This document shows, piece by piece, positions 46,388 to 57,736 of a stretch of 64,000 nucleotides of DNA. Under the pieces are notes generated by a model. That model was not told the origin of the DNA and searched no databases. It saw nothing but the letters and a program-made list of their open reading frames with translations. This DNA comes from Filosporella fistucella (Eukaryota > Ascomycota > Leotiomycetes > Helotiales): NCBI GenBank assembly GCA_030077755.1, contig JAQJZZ010000014.1, positions 1,550,001-1,614,000 on the forward strand, in the 5' to 3' direction. A program made the translations under genes and the position numbers. The stretch's first letter is position 1. Each line of letters begins with the position of its first letter.

Positions 46388-49118
46388 CGCTTATACCTCG
46401 TGTTGAAGCACAGCTTCAGCGGAAGCTTTCTGGGCTGTGGATGATTGCCTGAGCAAATTTTTTTTCCCACTCAGCACGGGGACATCAAGTGCTATGCGAC
46501 TTCGTCGACTGAGTTCGGCCACCCAGCACCTTACCACCACAGGAGCCCCAGATACAAGTAGCATCCGCGAGGCGACGTGTTACAAACGCTGGCTTTAGTT
46601 TGCTTGGTGTTTATATAGGCTCTTGGTACGAGAAGTGGTGAGTCGAGGTGGTCATTTGGAAGCTAGAGTAGCATCGGGTCTAACAACATGAATATGATCC
46701 AGTTTGAGGCAAAGCGTCGTGCGCTTGTAAGCAGAGGACGATAGATGTTCGAGTGAGAGTCTACCGCTGTCATCGCAGCGGCGGAGGAGCAGCCCAGTGG
46801 CTAGAGCACGCTCCAAAATGTGGACTGCTCTGACACCACGGTAGCAGGAGATGTTGAAATTACCATGTGTATAAGACACTGAAAGTGTGCTGAGGTTACG
46901 GGTCCCGTTTCACAGCTACTTTTCGACTTCCCCTAAGCCAGAGGAATCATCTTGTCAGCTCCAGTGCGACATGGGCAACTCGCACCATTTGGCGGAAAGG
47001 GCATCCCAATAGAGTTACGGAGATAGCAGTCAGTGATATGGTACAAGATCGAGCCAGTAACGCAAAAAGGTGAACGATTTTCCAAAGGATCGCAGCAGGG
47101 ATATGATGCTATTTCTCACTGATACATATTCTTGTATATATCTCCAATGTTATGTAGATTGCATCGAAGCCCACCTACACTTATTTTCCACCTAGAACTC
47201 GAAGGAAAACCCTGCGGCTACTTATTCCAAGAGAAAAAGAAGACATCCTCAAAGATGGCTCATGTTCCACAGACGAATTGCAAAGGTCCACCATGTTGGA
47301 AAAGGAGGTTTCGCACTCAAGAGTCGTTGGAAATGTTCTAGTCTAGTACACAAATGTGTATCCAGCTCAAGACCAGCGGTGGGATAAGGCTGACCGAGCG
47401 AGGCAAAAGACAAGCCGGTGTCGGAATCTGGCCCAAAGGGTAAGATAATACGAGGTTATGTCAGAAATGAGAGCTCTTTTTTGGTGATCATTGCCGGTGC
47501 TGGTAAGCAAGGAGGCTGAAAAGAAGAGATGCCTGTAAAATGTATAAACCGGGGAGCCTTCTGCAAGCAAGACGGAAACTCGGCAGTGTGCGCCAAGACA
47601 GCTTGACACGAAATTGATATGCTGCTGATGGTTGACATATAATTCTGCCCTTGGCCTTGCCGGATAAAAATAGTGCATCAACGTCCGACAAAAAAGAAAA
47701 CCCATACTGAGGATGCGGCCACTTGGTAATGAGCATCTGAGCATTGTGAAGATGAGTCCAGCACAAATAAGGCTGCGACTGTGGCTTCCCAGATCAAATC
47801 CTTTCTATTTTAGAATGTGAGCTCATGTAGACGGATATTGGTGCTTTGTTTTGAGGGATTGTAGAAAATGGAGAGCCCATCGAAGAACGAAAAATTCAGC
47901 TTGTTGATTGATTCGGAGCCGAGCTTTAGGCGATAGCCTAACTAGTTGGGGAGGGTAATACCGGTCGCCCTGAGATCTTCTCACTCCCAGCCTCCCGCCG
48001 AGCTTATCGCTGGCTCTTCAATGCTCCACAGCAATTATATCTGGAAGTTGGACACACGACAATCAACTGGCAAAGATGACAAGGAGTGTGGGGAGCCGGA
48101 AGGATGTGCTTCTCTATACAACACTCCGTGCTCCGTAGAGTGCTGTTTTTCTGATGGTGCATGTAGAGCTGAAAAGAAAGACTAGCGATTCACATATTAT
48201 CACTTCACAGCCAAAGTGCACCAGACAGAGTGATGAATTTAAATAAGCTCCTGAATTGAAGACCCCGGCAAAGTTTTAAAGAAATGCTTATACCAGCCTG
48301 GGTGTGGTGTTTTCGTCGGGTAACACTGCCGTACTCGTTTCTCAGTCAATACTCGTACAGTACGTGCTCCATAAGATACCTTCATAAAGCAACCAGTTCA
48401 TCATCCTCGAGATTGACAGTCGTCATCCTTCCCCCGAGATCCCTGTTAATGGCAGACGGATATAGTGAAGCGGCAGTATCAGTGTGGAATTTGAACATGG
48501 CTCGCATGGCCATGGCTTACCTACATTCTGTATGGTGAGCGGCATGCGCCCTCATGACCATGGCCATGGGCCTCTTTCCAATTGAACTTCCACTTCCTGA
48601 CGTCTGTTCCCGTCCTAATAATACCTAGTACAGTACGTACCGTATCGAGCAAGGCAAGACAAGGAAAGGCAAGGCGAGGCATTGTGCAAGCAATCCTGTG
48701 CAGCGCAAGAGCTTTCCAACTGCCAAGACGCCTCACATCCGCCTATCCAAGAAGGTGCCCGCCGAGCAATACAGTACAGCAGTAGGTTCAGGACAGTACA
48801 GTCAAGATCTCCAGCTATCTTACCTTAGTCCGCCATGGCCTTTCTGCCTTCTCTCCTCTTTTGTTCCTTTCTTGTCCAAATCCTCCTTCCTTCTTTCTCT
48901 TACTTCCCTTACCTTTTCCTTACCAATTGAAATCCTTCCATCCCAACCAAATCCTCTGCTTGTACCAGTCTACCGGACCCCCCCCCCCCCCCCCCCCAAG
49001 CTGTGATCTTCAGCAAAGCCACCTCTCAGCCTTGTCACTCGGTCTTTGAAAGTAATTGAAAAGTCGTTTCCAAAACTCTCAGATGGGACAGTTGGGTGGG
49101 ATCCTCTTGGTGTGAAGA
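46388..49118. other. Gene-free 2.7 kb, long leader of the O-acetyltransferase gene
   Basis: No protein gene is supported. The last 400 bp are pyrimidine-rich (48840-48960) and end in a run of 20 cytosines at 48978-48997, about 120 bp before the start codon. Short purine repeats (AAGGCAAG-like, 48650-48680) and CAGTACAG-like repeats (48765-48805) precede it. A cysteine-containing open frame at 47946-48185 has no signal peptide and is not claimed as a gene. Confidence 0.5.
48978..48997 (+). repeat. 20-nt poly-C tract
   Basis: An uninterrupted run of 20 cytosines preceded by GGA and followed by AAG. It is probably in the 5' leader of the downstream gene. Its exact length may be affected by sequencing. 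Confidence 0.9.
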
Positions 49119-51803
49119 ATGCCACGGTCAATCTCCAAGCCCTCCTCAAGATGGGAGCGCGCCATCACGGCAATAGAGCGTGCCTGCCAGGCTCTTTTGG
49201 CTGTCATCATAATTGTTGTAGTGTACAGATACTGCTGGATTGGTTTGTCTCCCAAGAATCTGACTTCTCCAAAGCGCATCAACTAACTTGTCATGATTGC
49301 AGACCCATCAGACCCATTCAAATGTAGCGCCCTGCTCAACAAAGGTCAATGGCTGGACCCAGGTCCAAGATGGATGACACCTATCCCATACCAAAACTGG
49401 CAACCTCCAGGATGTATGATGCACGAGTACAAGATGAAAGATATCCAGGAATGCTTTCACAGGCGAAGGATTGTATTCATTGGGGATTCTACAACGCGCC
49501 AGGTCTTTTGGGCGGTAGCAAAGAAGATGGACCAAGCAAAAGCACACGAAGAGATATTGGGGTTGGATCTGCTGGACATTGATCAGAAACACAAAGACAT
49601 GGAATTCCACTCCGGCGAGGTCACAGTACAGTTTATCTGGGATCCGTGGCTGAATTCTACCAGTCTACAAAAAGAGCTGCAGAAGTTCAATGCAGACCCT
49701 AACGCTGCGCCCAATGAAGGCGCGGGATTGATATTACTTGGAACCCCAGGGCTATGGTATGCTCGACATGGGCAGGACAATTATTTCAAAGATTTCAGGG
49801 ACTCGATTGACGCCGTCATTCCTTACATGGATCACACCAGCGAGAATCAATCCTACTCCCCAGTACCCAGAACATTTTCTTCAAGAGGACAGTCTCCCAA
49901 TCTGCTACTGATGGCCCCCGTCCAGGTTCCTCGATACCCATCTCTGTCCCCATCAAGAGAGGAAACGATTACACCTGAAAAAATTGATCAGATGAATGAC
50001 TACCTACAGCAAGCTTCTGCTCACTCTACTGCCGATATCGTATGGAGTTATACTCTAATGACATGGGAGGGTCGTGCACAATACGAAGAAAGTGGTTTGC
50101 ATGTTGTGGACAGTGTAGCTTATCAGAAAGCAGATGTTCTTCTCAATCTACGTTGTAACGCGAATGCGGCCGCAAAGGGGTACCCGTATGACCGTACTTG
50201 TTGTAGTAACTACACACAACCTGGTGGGGTCCAATGGATTATGATTGTCTCGGGGCTGTTTTTGCTGCCAGTTACAGCTTTTCTTCGCAGGCGGCCTGGT
50301 GTCCAGTTTCGCCAATTCTTACCATCTACAGAAGTATTAAACTCCGTAGCAACCTTTGGTCTTGTTGTCTGCTTCTGTTTCTATGCAGATCGTACACAAA
50401 TTTTTGAGAAATCACAAAGGCAATTTAGCTCGAAGCAATTCCTCGCAGCTTCCTGCATTGTCGGACTTGGAGGCGTTCTTTCAGTGAGGAGAAACAAGAC
50501 ATCTACGTCCAAGAATCGGGTTCCTAGCGGTCCACTGGATCATGGATTCCTCCCCAGAGAGCAAACAGACGAATGGAAAGGGTGGATGCAGGCGTTGCTA
50601 TTGGTGTACCACTATACACACGGCTCCAAGATCTTATGGCTCTACCAAGTCATACGTCTGCTCATTGCATCATATCTTTTCATGACGGGATACGGTCATG
50701 CGACATATTTTCTCAAAACGGAAGACTATTCTCTCCAACGAGTAGCTAGTGTACTAATACGACTCAACCTCTTGAGCTGTGTTCTTCCTTACATTATGCG
50801 CACGAACTACCTTTTCTACTATTTCGCTCCACTTGCCAGTTTTTGGTTTCTCGTCGTGTATCTCACTCTGAGAGTTGGACGCAGTAAGAACTCGAACCTC
50901 AATTTCCTGTTAACGAAGATTATGTTCTCCGCTATGGTTACGACTGCTTTTACAATGATACCCGGTATATTGGAGTTTGTTGCATTGTTATTGAAATATA
51001 CGTGTGCTATTTCTTGGAAAGTAGAAGAATGGAGGTTTCGAACTTTTCTTGACATGTACGTTGTGTACATCGGCATGATAATCGCGATGCTTTACCTCCG
51101 CTCGTCTCGAATCAGCAATGGCCTCACGCCCAGGTCAGTCATCGACCACATTATCAGCCAAACCATCGTCTACCGTCCATTATTTAAAACTCTTTTGATT
51201 TTCCTATCGCTAGGTCTACCACCTGGATTTTGGGCCCTCACAAGGCGTTTACCAGATAAAGAAGATTACAACTGGTGGCACCCATACATCTCATTCATAC
51301 CAGTTCTCTGTTTCATCACACTTCGAAACTGTCATCGTTATCTCCGTAACTACCATTCTACCGCAGTTGCCTGGCTCGGTCGGTGCTCCTTGGAGACTTA
51401 CATCTTGCAGTATCATATCTGGCTTGCTGGTGATACAAAAGGCATTCTTAGATTAGGAATGTGGAATCGTGGGGTCGAATTCGTAATCATCACACCGATT
51501 TTCCTTTGGATCAGTTGGTGCATGAGCGATGCTACACAGAATTTGACTTCAATCCTGGTGGGCGGGAGTGGTCCGAATAGAGGCGGACCAGATCATCAAG
51601 AAGCAGAGAAGAATTCTCCATATCTTTTGCCTAAAGCCTCTGATGAACACGGAAAGCTCGATGAGGAATTAACGCCGCCCAGATCGATCAGATTCAATGC
51701 TGGGTGGATGGAATGGCTTGCACGATGCATAGGAGGGGACTTGAGATGGAGAATGGTACTAATTCTGTTCGTTTTATGGCTTGGTAACGCGATTGATAGA
51801 TAG
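49119..51803 (+). CDS. Cas1p-type polysaccharide O-acetyltransferase
   Basis: Exon 1 (49119-49242) encodes a short basic N-terminus (MPRSISKPSSRWER) and a signal-anchor helix (ALLAVIIIVVVYRYCWI). A 60-nt intron with a CTAAC branch point leads to exon 2 (49303-51803), for 874 residues. The lumenal N-terminal PC-esterase/GDSL-like domain has FIGDSTTRQVFW, with the catalytic GDS. The C-terminal half has about ten membrane helices, including FLILGLPPGFW-like and AVAWLGRCSLETYILQYHIW. This is the architecture of Cryptococcus Cas1 and human CASD1, which O-acetylate capsule polysaccharide and sialic acid in the Golgi. The acceptor glycan here is unknown; cell-wall or secreted polysaccharide is likely. 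Confidence 0.92.
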
Positions 51804-52231
51804 GAAAATGCTCGGAATGCTTTTCAAAGGACGGGCTGGCACAAGAACAGGAGCATATAACGTAATGTATGAATACTCAGACGGCGGGCTATACAAGAAC
51901 ACGGGGATCTAGATAAGTCCATTACAGTCAGAGGGGTTCCAAAATGTCGCACGGGGTGTCTTCCTGTCCAAAACAGCGTTGCATTGTAGGTAGACTGTAA
52001 GACGTTCCCACTATCATCTCGGCCTCATCGTCGTGCATGGGCGAGGAATCCCCGCTCACTCTTTCTTGATTGGGAGAAAGCTTCTATCTTGAGACCTCTG
52101 AGGCATGGTCTCATTTCATTGAGCGGAGAAGACATGTATGGTGCTCGCTTCAAAACACAGGATACATAGTAAAGAAAGGCCCTTCCCTCCTACGCAGTCT
52201 TTGCCCAAATTTTGCATGCAGAACTCGTCAT
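51804..52231. other. Convergent intergenic region
   Basis: The region of 428 bp holds 3' flanks of the O-acetyltransferase (+) and the sugar porter (-). A plus-strand open frame at 52070-52432 overlaps the porter and is a shadow. Confidence 0.4.
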
Positions 52232-54095
52232 TCAAATCTTCTTCCTCGTGTTCTCCACAGGCGAATCTTCAACATGAGTCACAACATCTGGCTTCTCGGC
52301 TCCATTAGAGTAAGTAATGGCTTCGATCTTCTCAGCAGACGTCTGTTCTTCGCCAGCGGCGACAGCATCAACTTCTCCGAACAGCTTATCCATGCGCTCA
52401 AGAGATATGCCTTTAGTCTCTGGGAGAATTAGAATTACAGAGATCTGTCATGCTGTTAGTGCTGCTTCTAGGGACCAGGAATATCTCAAACTCACCAGAG
52501 CAACAACGTTGAGTGAGAACAAGAGCCAGTAGGATTTCGCGCCTACTTCTTGGTTGAACCTAGGCCATGGTTGAGTCAATGCGAGCAAACAAACGGTTTG
52601 TCCCAGTGCTGAGAGACCGAATGCCTTGTCGCGAACTTCCTGTGGGAAGATTTCTGAAGCTATCGCTGGTGTGATAGGCCCGTTGCTGAAACAATACACC
52701 AACCCCACAACGAAAAGCATTGCAACTTCAACAACGGCAGCAGCTTTATTCTCATTATTCGGATATGAAGTAGTGAGGGAAGAGAGGATCAGAAGGGCAA
52801 GGCTTTGAGCTGAGAATCCTACGATAAGCAAAGGCTTCCTGCCAAAACGGTCGACAGTGAAGGTGTTGACGAGGACAATTACTAGTTGGAGTGCAGCTTG
52901 TATACCGTTGATTGCGAGAGCTTGGTGGCCTTTATTCCATCCAAGGGATTCGTAGATAAGGGCCGCATACATAGTCAAAGCAGCAATACCACCAAATTGT
53001 TGGAGTGCCATAGCGTAAACACCATATGCCAACCTTTTTCTCATGCCAGCGCTAGCAAAAAGTCCCATGTAGCCAGTCTTGAATCGCTTGCGGTATTCAT
53101 GCGAAGAAACTAGCTCGTGGAATTCCATGCGAACGTGGTCATCAGTGACTGTTCCAGACCGCAATTTTGCCAGACTGCGGAGACATAACTCGGGTGTGTC
53201 TGGGTACTTTTCTAGCAACCATCGAGGAGATTCGATGTACAAAAAAGAGATGACGATGAAGGCAAGACCAATGGGGATCTGGATGACGTTTGAGACTCGC
53301 CACGCAATGTTGTAAGGAGATTGATGAAAAGACATCCCATAGCCCGTCCCTGAGTTAAGAGAGTTAGTCATTAACTTACGTTTGGCAGGTGTGACATAAT
53401 CTCATAACTCACAAAATGCGATGAATGTACCAAGTTGGTAACCGAATTGGGAAACTGTTCCTACGAAACTACCACGCAAAGATCGAGGGGCACATTCTGC
53501 AACGTATAGATTTGTGGCGATATACACACATCCAAAACCGAGGCCACTAGGACATCGTCAGTAAGTCCGTTTATGGGATCTAGCATATTCCCAAAAGAAG
53601 CTTACGTTATAAGCCGGCCAAGGATGAGAACAGCATAAGTGTTTGGGACAACTTGAACAACCCTGTAATTGTCAGAGATTTTGTTCTGAAGTCGAACGCT
53701 CAGGTATGCCCTACACTCCAATGATCATCACAGCGATAGATATCCTCAACGCCCACAATCTCCCAAACACACTTGCTAAAGTGCCACCAATGAAAAGTTG
53801 AGCAAGACCTGGAACAATACGGTCAGTAAAAGTAATTTTCCATTGCAATTTCATGATTTTAAAAAGAAATCTGAATTTTGGAATACAACGTACCAGTAGT
53901 CGCCCAAGGAATTGTCGCAATAACCCCACTTCTCGTCGAGTCAACGTTATAGTACGTTTGAAATTGTTTATCTGCCAAAATTACAGTCATGATTCCAGCA
54001 TCGTATCCATTGAAACATGTGCTAAACACCATGCCGTAAAGCATAAGTGCCGCATAGCGATCATTTGGAGGAAGAAATCTCTCAAAGAAACCCAT
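52232..54095 (-). CDS. MFS sugar porter
   Basis: Exon 1 starts at 54095 (MGFFERFLPPNDRYAALMLY). Several introns (around 53895-53810, 53710-53665, 53605-53550, 53412-53345 and 52497-52450) connect about 530 residues. Sugar-porter signatures are FNGYDAGIMTVIL in helix 1, LGRLITGLGFGCVYIATNLYVAE, the PESPR-like YIESPRWLLEKYP after helix 6, DRFGRKPLL in the second half and LPETKGISLERMDKLF at the end. It should carry a mono- or small oligosaccharide with protons across the plasma membrane. It is divergent from the GH127 gene over 485 bp, suggesting co-regulation and a beta-arabinoside or arabinose-type substrate; that substrate is inferred from context only. Confidence 0.92.
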
Positions 54096-54580
54096 AATTT
54101 CAGGACAATATTGTTAACTGGTAAGAATGGAAAAAAGGTTCTTAGTGAGGAGGAGCTACATTATCCAATCCATAACGGCAATCATATATTCTTTTGGAGA
54201 CCCCGCATGTGGAGTAAGTGAACTGACATGTCGATGGCTAGAAATGAATTCCGGTGGGTTAGGGTGTCCAAGAGCGAGGAGTGTGGGGTCTGGGGAAGAA
54301 GTCGTTGTCAACTTTGTTCTCCTCGACTCTCAAGGGTATGAAAGCTTAGACTCCGGTGGGGGATAGCTCGGATGGTACTGTAAGACTTCCATCACACATG
54401 AACCTTGCCACATCAATGGAAAATGCATATGCCGGTGCAGGTACGCCGGAAGAATTCCTATTTTGCGTAGCTATCACCCCTCCTCGGACCGAAATAACAC
54501 GAGCTGCTTGACTTGATTTTCAAAAAAGAAATTGAATTGACTTTCGTCTGTTGATTGCACAGTTTGAAAAAGGCATTAAG
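54096..54580. promoter_or_regulatory. Divergent promoter of sugar porter and GH127, with TCCGGTGGG sites
   Basis: The 485-bp region has two related sites. The first, TTCCGGTGGGTT, is at 54249-54260. The second, ACTCCGGTGGGGG, is at 54350-54362. The second is identical to a site upstream of the secreted glycosidase. GTGGGG fits the SYGGRG consensus of the carbon-catabolite repressor CreA, and CGG is the half-site of Zn2Cys6 regulators. Confidence 0.6.
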
Positions 54581-56911
54581 ATGGCATATCCTCAGAGAGA
54601 TTTTGCCAAAACAACATTCCCATCTTCTGGTTATATCAGCGGAAGACGAGAGGTGGTGTATTCGAATACTCTACTATATCAATTGAATGTTTTGAAATCG
54701 ACGGGACGTTACGATGCCTTCCAGCTCAAATGGCATCCCTCGTATAACGACAAGCCAGATGTTTGGCCTGTTCCAAATCATTTATTTTGGGATTCGGATG
54801 TCGCCAAATGGATTGAAGGAGCTTGTTACTTTTTGCAATGGCAGCAAAATGCTGAGATTGATGCGTGAGTACCAGGTTGTTGATTGCCCCATCACGTTCA
54901 GAAATTGGACCTTTGGATGTTGCTCAGAGTCTGAAGCCGTAGGAATTGTCAGGATGCTAATTTCTCCGACTAGAGCTGTTAAGGAATTGGTTGAAATGAT
55001 TCGTTCTGCACAGCAGCCAGATGGGTACTTGAATATTCACTTCACCGTGGTAGAACCAGAGAAGCGGTTTACTTGTTTACGCGATCTCCATGAGTTGTCA
55101 GTGCAAAATGTGGAAACCTCTTAAATCATGATAGTAATCGTTGCAGATACAATGCGGGGCATCTCATCGAGGCGGCATTGGCACACAACCACCACTACGG
55201 AAATGATAGGTTGATGGAACCGATCCTCAAATATGTGGACTTGTTGTGTGAAGTTTTTGGTCCAGGCCAGACACAAAAGCATGGATATCCAGGGCATCCC
55301 GAGATTGAACTGGCTCTACTTCGTCTGTACAACCAGACAGGCAAATCTAAGCATTTCAACCTCGCCAAATTCTTCCTGGAAGAGAGAGGGAATCCTACGG
55401 GACAAAATGGTCGACACTATTACGATGCAGAGTTTGAAGCCAGGGGTGGTCTTGAGAATGAGCGGCCAGTATATCTGCCTTCTAATCGGAGCTATTGGTA
55501 AGCTTCAAAGATCTTGCACTGTGTTGATTATGCATGAACCAAGTTGCCCCCGCCAAAATCAACAAGGCTGATCTACAAACAGGTACAGTCAAGCGCATAA
55601 GCCCATCGTCGAACAAGAAACAATCGAGGGCCACAGTGTCCGAGCTATGTACCTGCTAACAGCAGTTGCTGATCTGGCACGGATTGAAGAATTGCCGCAA
55701 GAAGATGTTAATCGCATAGCTCTGAAGAGACTTTGGGACAACATGGTGAACAAGAAGATGTATCTGACAGGAGGGATCGGGGCTATCAAGCAATGGGAGG
55801 GATTTGGCGTCGATTATTTTCTTCCATCAGGGACTGACGAGGGTGGGTGTTATGCTGAGACGTGCGCTGCTATTGGAGTTATGATGCTCGCCGAAAGACT
55901 TTTGCAGGTTAGAAATTCCAATACTGGCTATCTTTTGATCAGTTACTGATCATTTTCAGCTTGAACTCGATGGCAAACTTGCAGACATCATGGAACTATG
56001 CTTTTACAATGCAGTCATGACTGCAATGTCCGCCAACGGAAAACAATTCACCTACATCAACCAGCTCGCATCCAGTGACACAGACTTGTCGAAAAGAGCA
56101 GAATGGTTCACTTGTGCTTGTTGCCCACCCAACATAACTAGACTTCTAGGGTATATTGGAGGATACATCTGGTCCTCTCGAGCTCCTGACACGAAATCCG
56201 TCGAGGTCGATGTCCACATGTACTCTTCAGCGACATTATCGTTTCCACTTGAAGGAGGGTGTGTTTTTGAGTTGGAACAAAAGACGAATTGGCCTTGGGA
56301 GGGCACAATTGGATTTAAAATCACCAATCCTTCTTCAGTTTCCGCGACTATCAGGCTTCGTATCCCTGCATGGGCAGAGGTGTGGGAGGTAAGACTTGCT
56401 GTCAGAATCCAGGAATGATTACTGACAAAATATGCAGATGATACCGAGTGTCGAAGGTGCCAAACTCAACAAGGGATATCTGACATTATCGCCTGAGTGG
56501 CTCCGATCCAATCCATCGTTTGAGTTAAGGATTCACTTAAAACCTCGATTTGTGTCGCCTCATCCATATACAAATCAAGACATCGTGGCACTCGCCCGCG
56601 GTCCTATCATATATTGTGTTGAGGATGTCGATAATCCCTGGGTCGAAGATCATTTCAACAGCCTTCTCCTTGACCCAACAACGACAATCACTGCGACAAA
56701 TATGCGTGAGGTGGATACAGGAGGTTCGTATGTAGCATTAAGTGCTCTGGACAACTTCGCATTTATGGATGTAGATACAGCTTTGGCTCCAGCTGTGTCG
56801 AGGACGAGTATTCAAAGAGCTGTTGCGAAGATTAACTTTATACCTTACTGTATTAGAGATAACCGTGGTGGTAAGGGTCACATGCGTGTCGGTATCCGAA
56901 GAAGACGATAG
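54581..56911 (+). CDS. GH127 beta-L-arabinofuranosidase (DUF1680)
   Basis: The gene has about seven exons, and the start is [18 protein letters not shown] with no signal peptide. Blocks in order are [112 protein letters not shown] and [20 protein letters not shown]. In the Bifidobacterium enzyme HypBA1 the catalytic zinc is held by Glu, Cys and a Cys-Cys pair, and one Cys of the pair is the nucleophile. The matching Glu-x-Cys (AETC) and Cys-Cys (ACCPPN) are both present, as is the upstream Glu of the acid/base region (WEGFG). Length is about 640 residues. Characterised members release beta-L-arabinofuranose from beta-1,2-arabinobiosides. The protein is expected in the cytosol. Confidence 0.9.
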
Positions 56912-57736
56912 ATTACCGTTGATGTGTTTGCAATGAGATCTTTCTAGAGACGGAGGATACACCGATTTCAAGGACTGTACTTGCACATGGACTACGTGCG
57001 CGACCAGGCTGGCTATTTATCGCTACTGGGCACAACTTTGTGAAGCTATTATATAATTCGATATTTCCAAGTATCATCACTTTTCCCAGTGAGACCTTAC
57101 TCGCCGACGTGAGCACACGAAACTCTTCGGGACGATTGCCAGTACTGAGGGTCTAGCTATCAAGCAGAGTTCTCGAATCAGTTCGTCCAACAGTGCCACC
57201 CCTCATAGAGATCATGCTGGCTGAACATGGCATCATATTTTGAGCACGTAAAAAGAGATTTCCGAGTTCGACCGAATCCGAGCCTCCTTGCTGGCTCGGT
57301 TGAGCACATGAATACACAGTTGATAGCTGCTGACCACCGTACCGTTCCTGTTCATCAGGTACTCCGGTGGGGGTGGGGTGACACAGTACCTTTACTCAAC
57401 TCCAACAAAGGTGCCATTGAACCATGACGACTAAATAATGCCGACGTTCATATCGCCAATGTGGCGTGCGGAGATGAAGCCTGTCTGCGATGGCAAAATG
57501 ACCTTTTTAGTCAGTCCCCTGGTAGATCGTTTCTGGGGTAGACTTTAGGGTTGTGAGCAAGGGGAAAAAGCTTCACAACTCTCCCTCAACTGCCATGCAT
57601 ACCTATGTGAGGAGAGTTCTTCTATTTCTCCTCTCTGACAGAACAAAGATTTTCCGGAGAAGTATATAAATTAGGATGAGTAGCCCATTGATCCCTTCAT
57701 CCAAAACTTCTCATACCTGCAAGCAGCCATCAACAA
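56912..57736. promoter_or_regulatory. Promoter of the secreted glycosidase
   Basis: The 13-mer ACTCCGGTGGGGG is at 57361-57373 and is followed by TGGGGTGAC, giving two overlapping GTGGGG boxes. An inverted repeat CCGAGCC/GGCTCGG (57278-57284 and 57293-57299) places CCG and CGG triplets in mirror orientation, the form bound by Zn2Cys6 dimers. A TATATAAA box lies at 57663-57670, 67 bp before the first ATG. Confidence 0.6.

Noticed and set aside
47946..48185. 79-residue cysteine-containing open frame that might be a small secreted effector
   Set aside because: No signal peptide, irregular cysteine spacing and no introns or homology clue.
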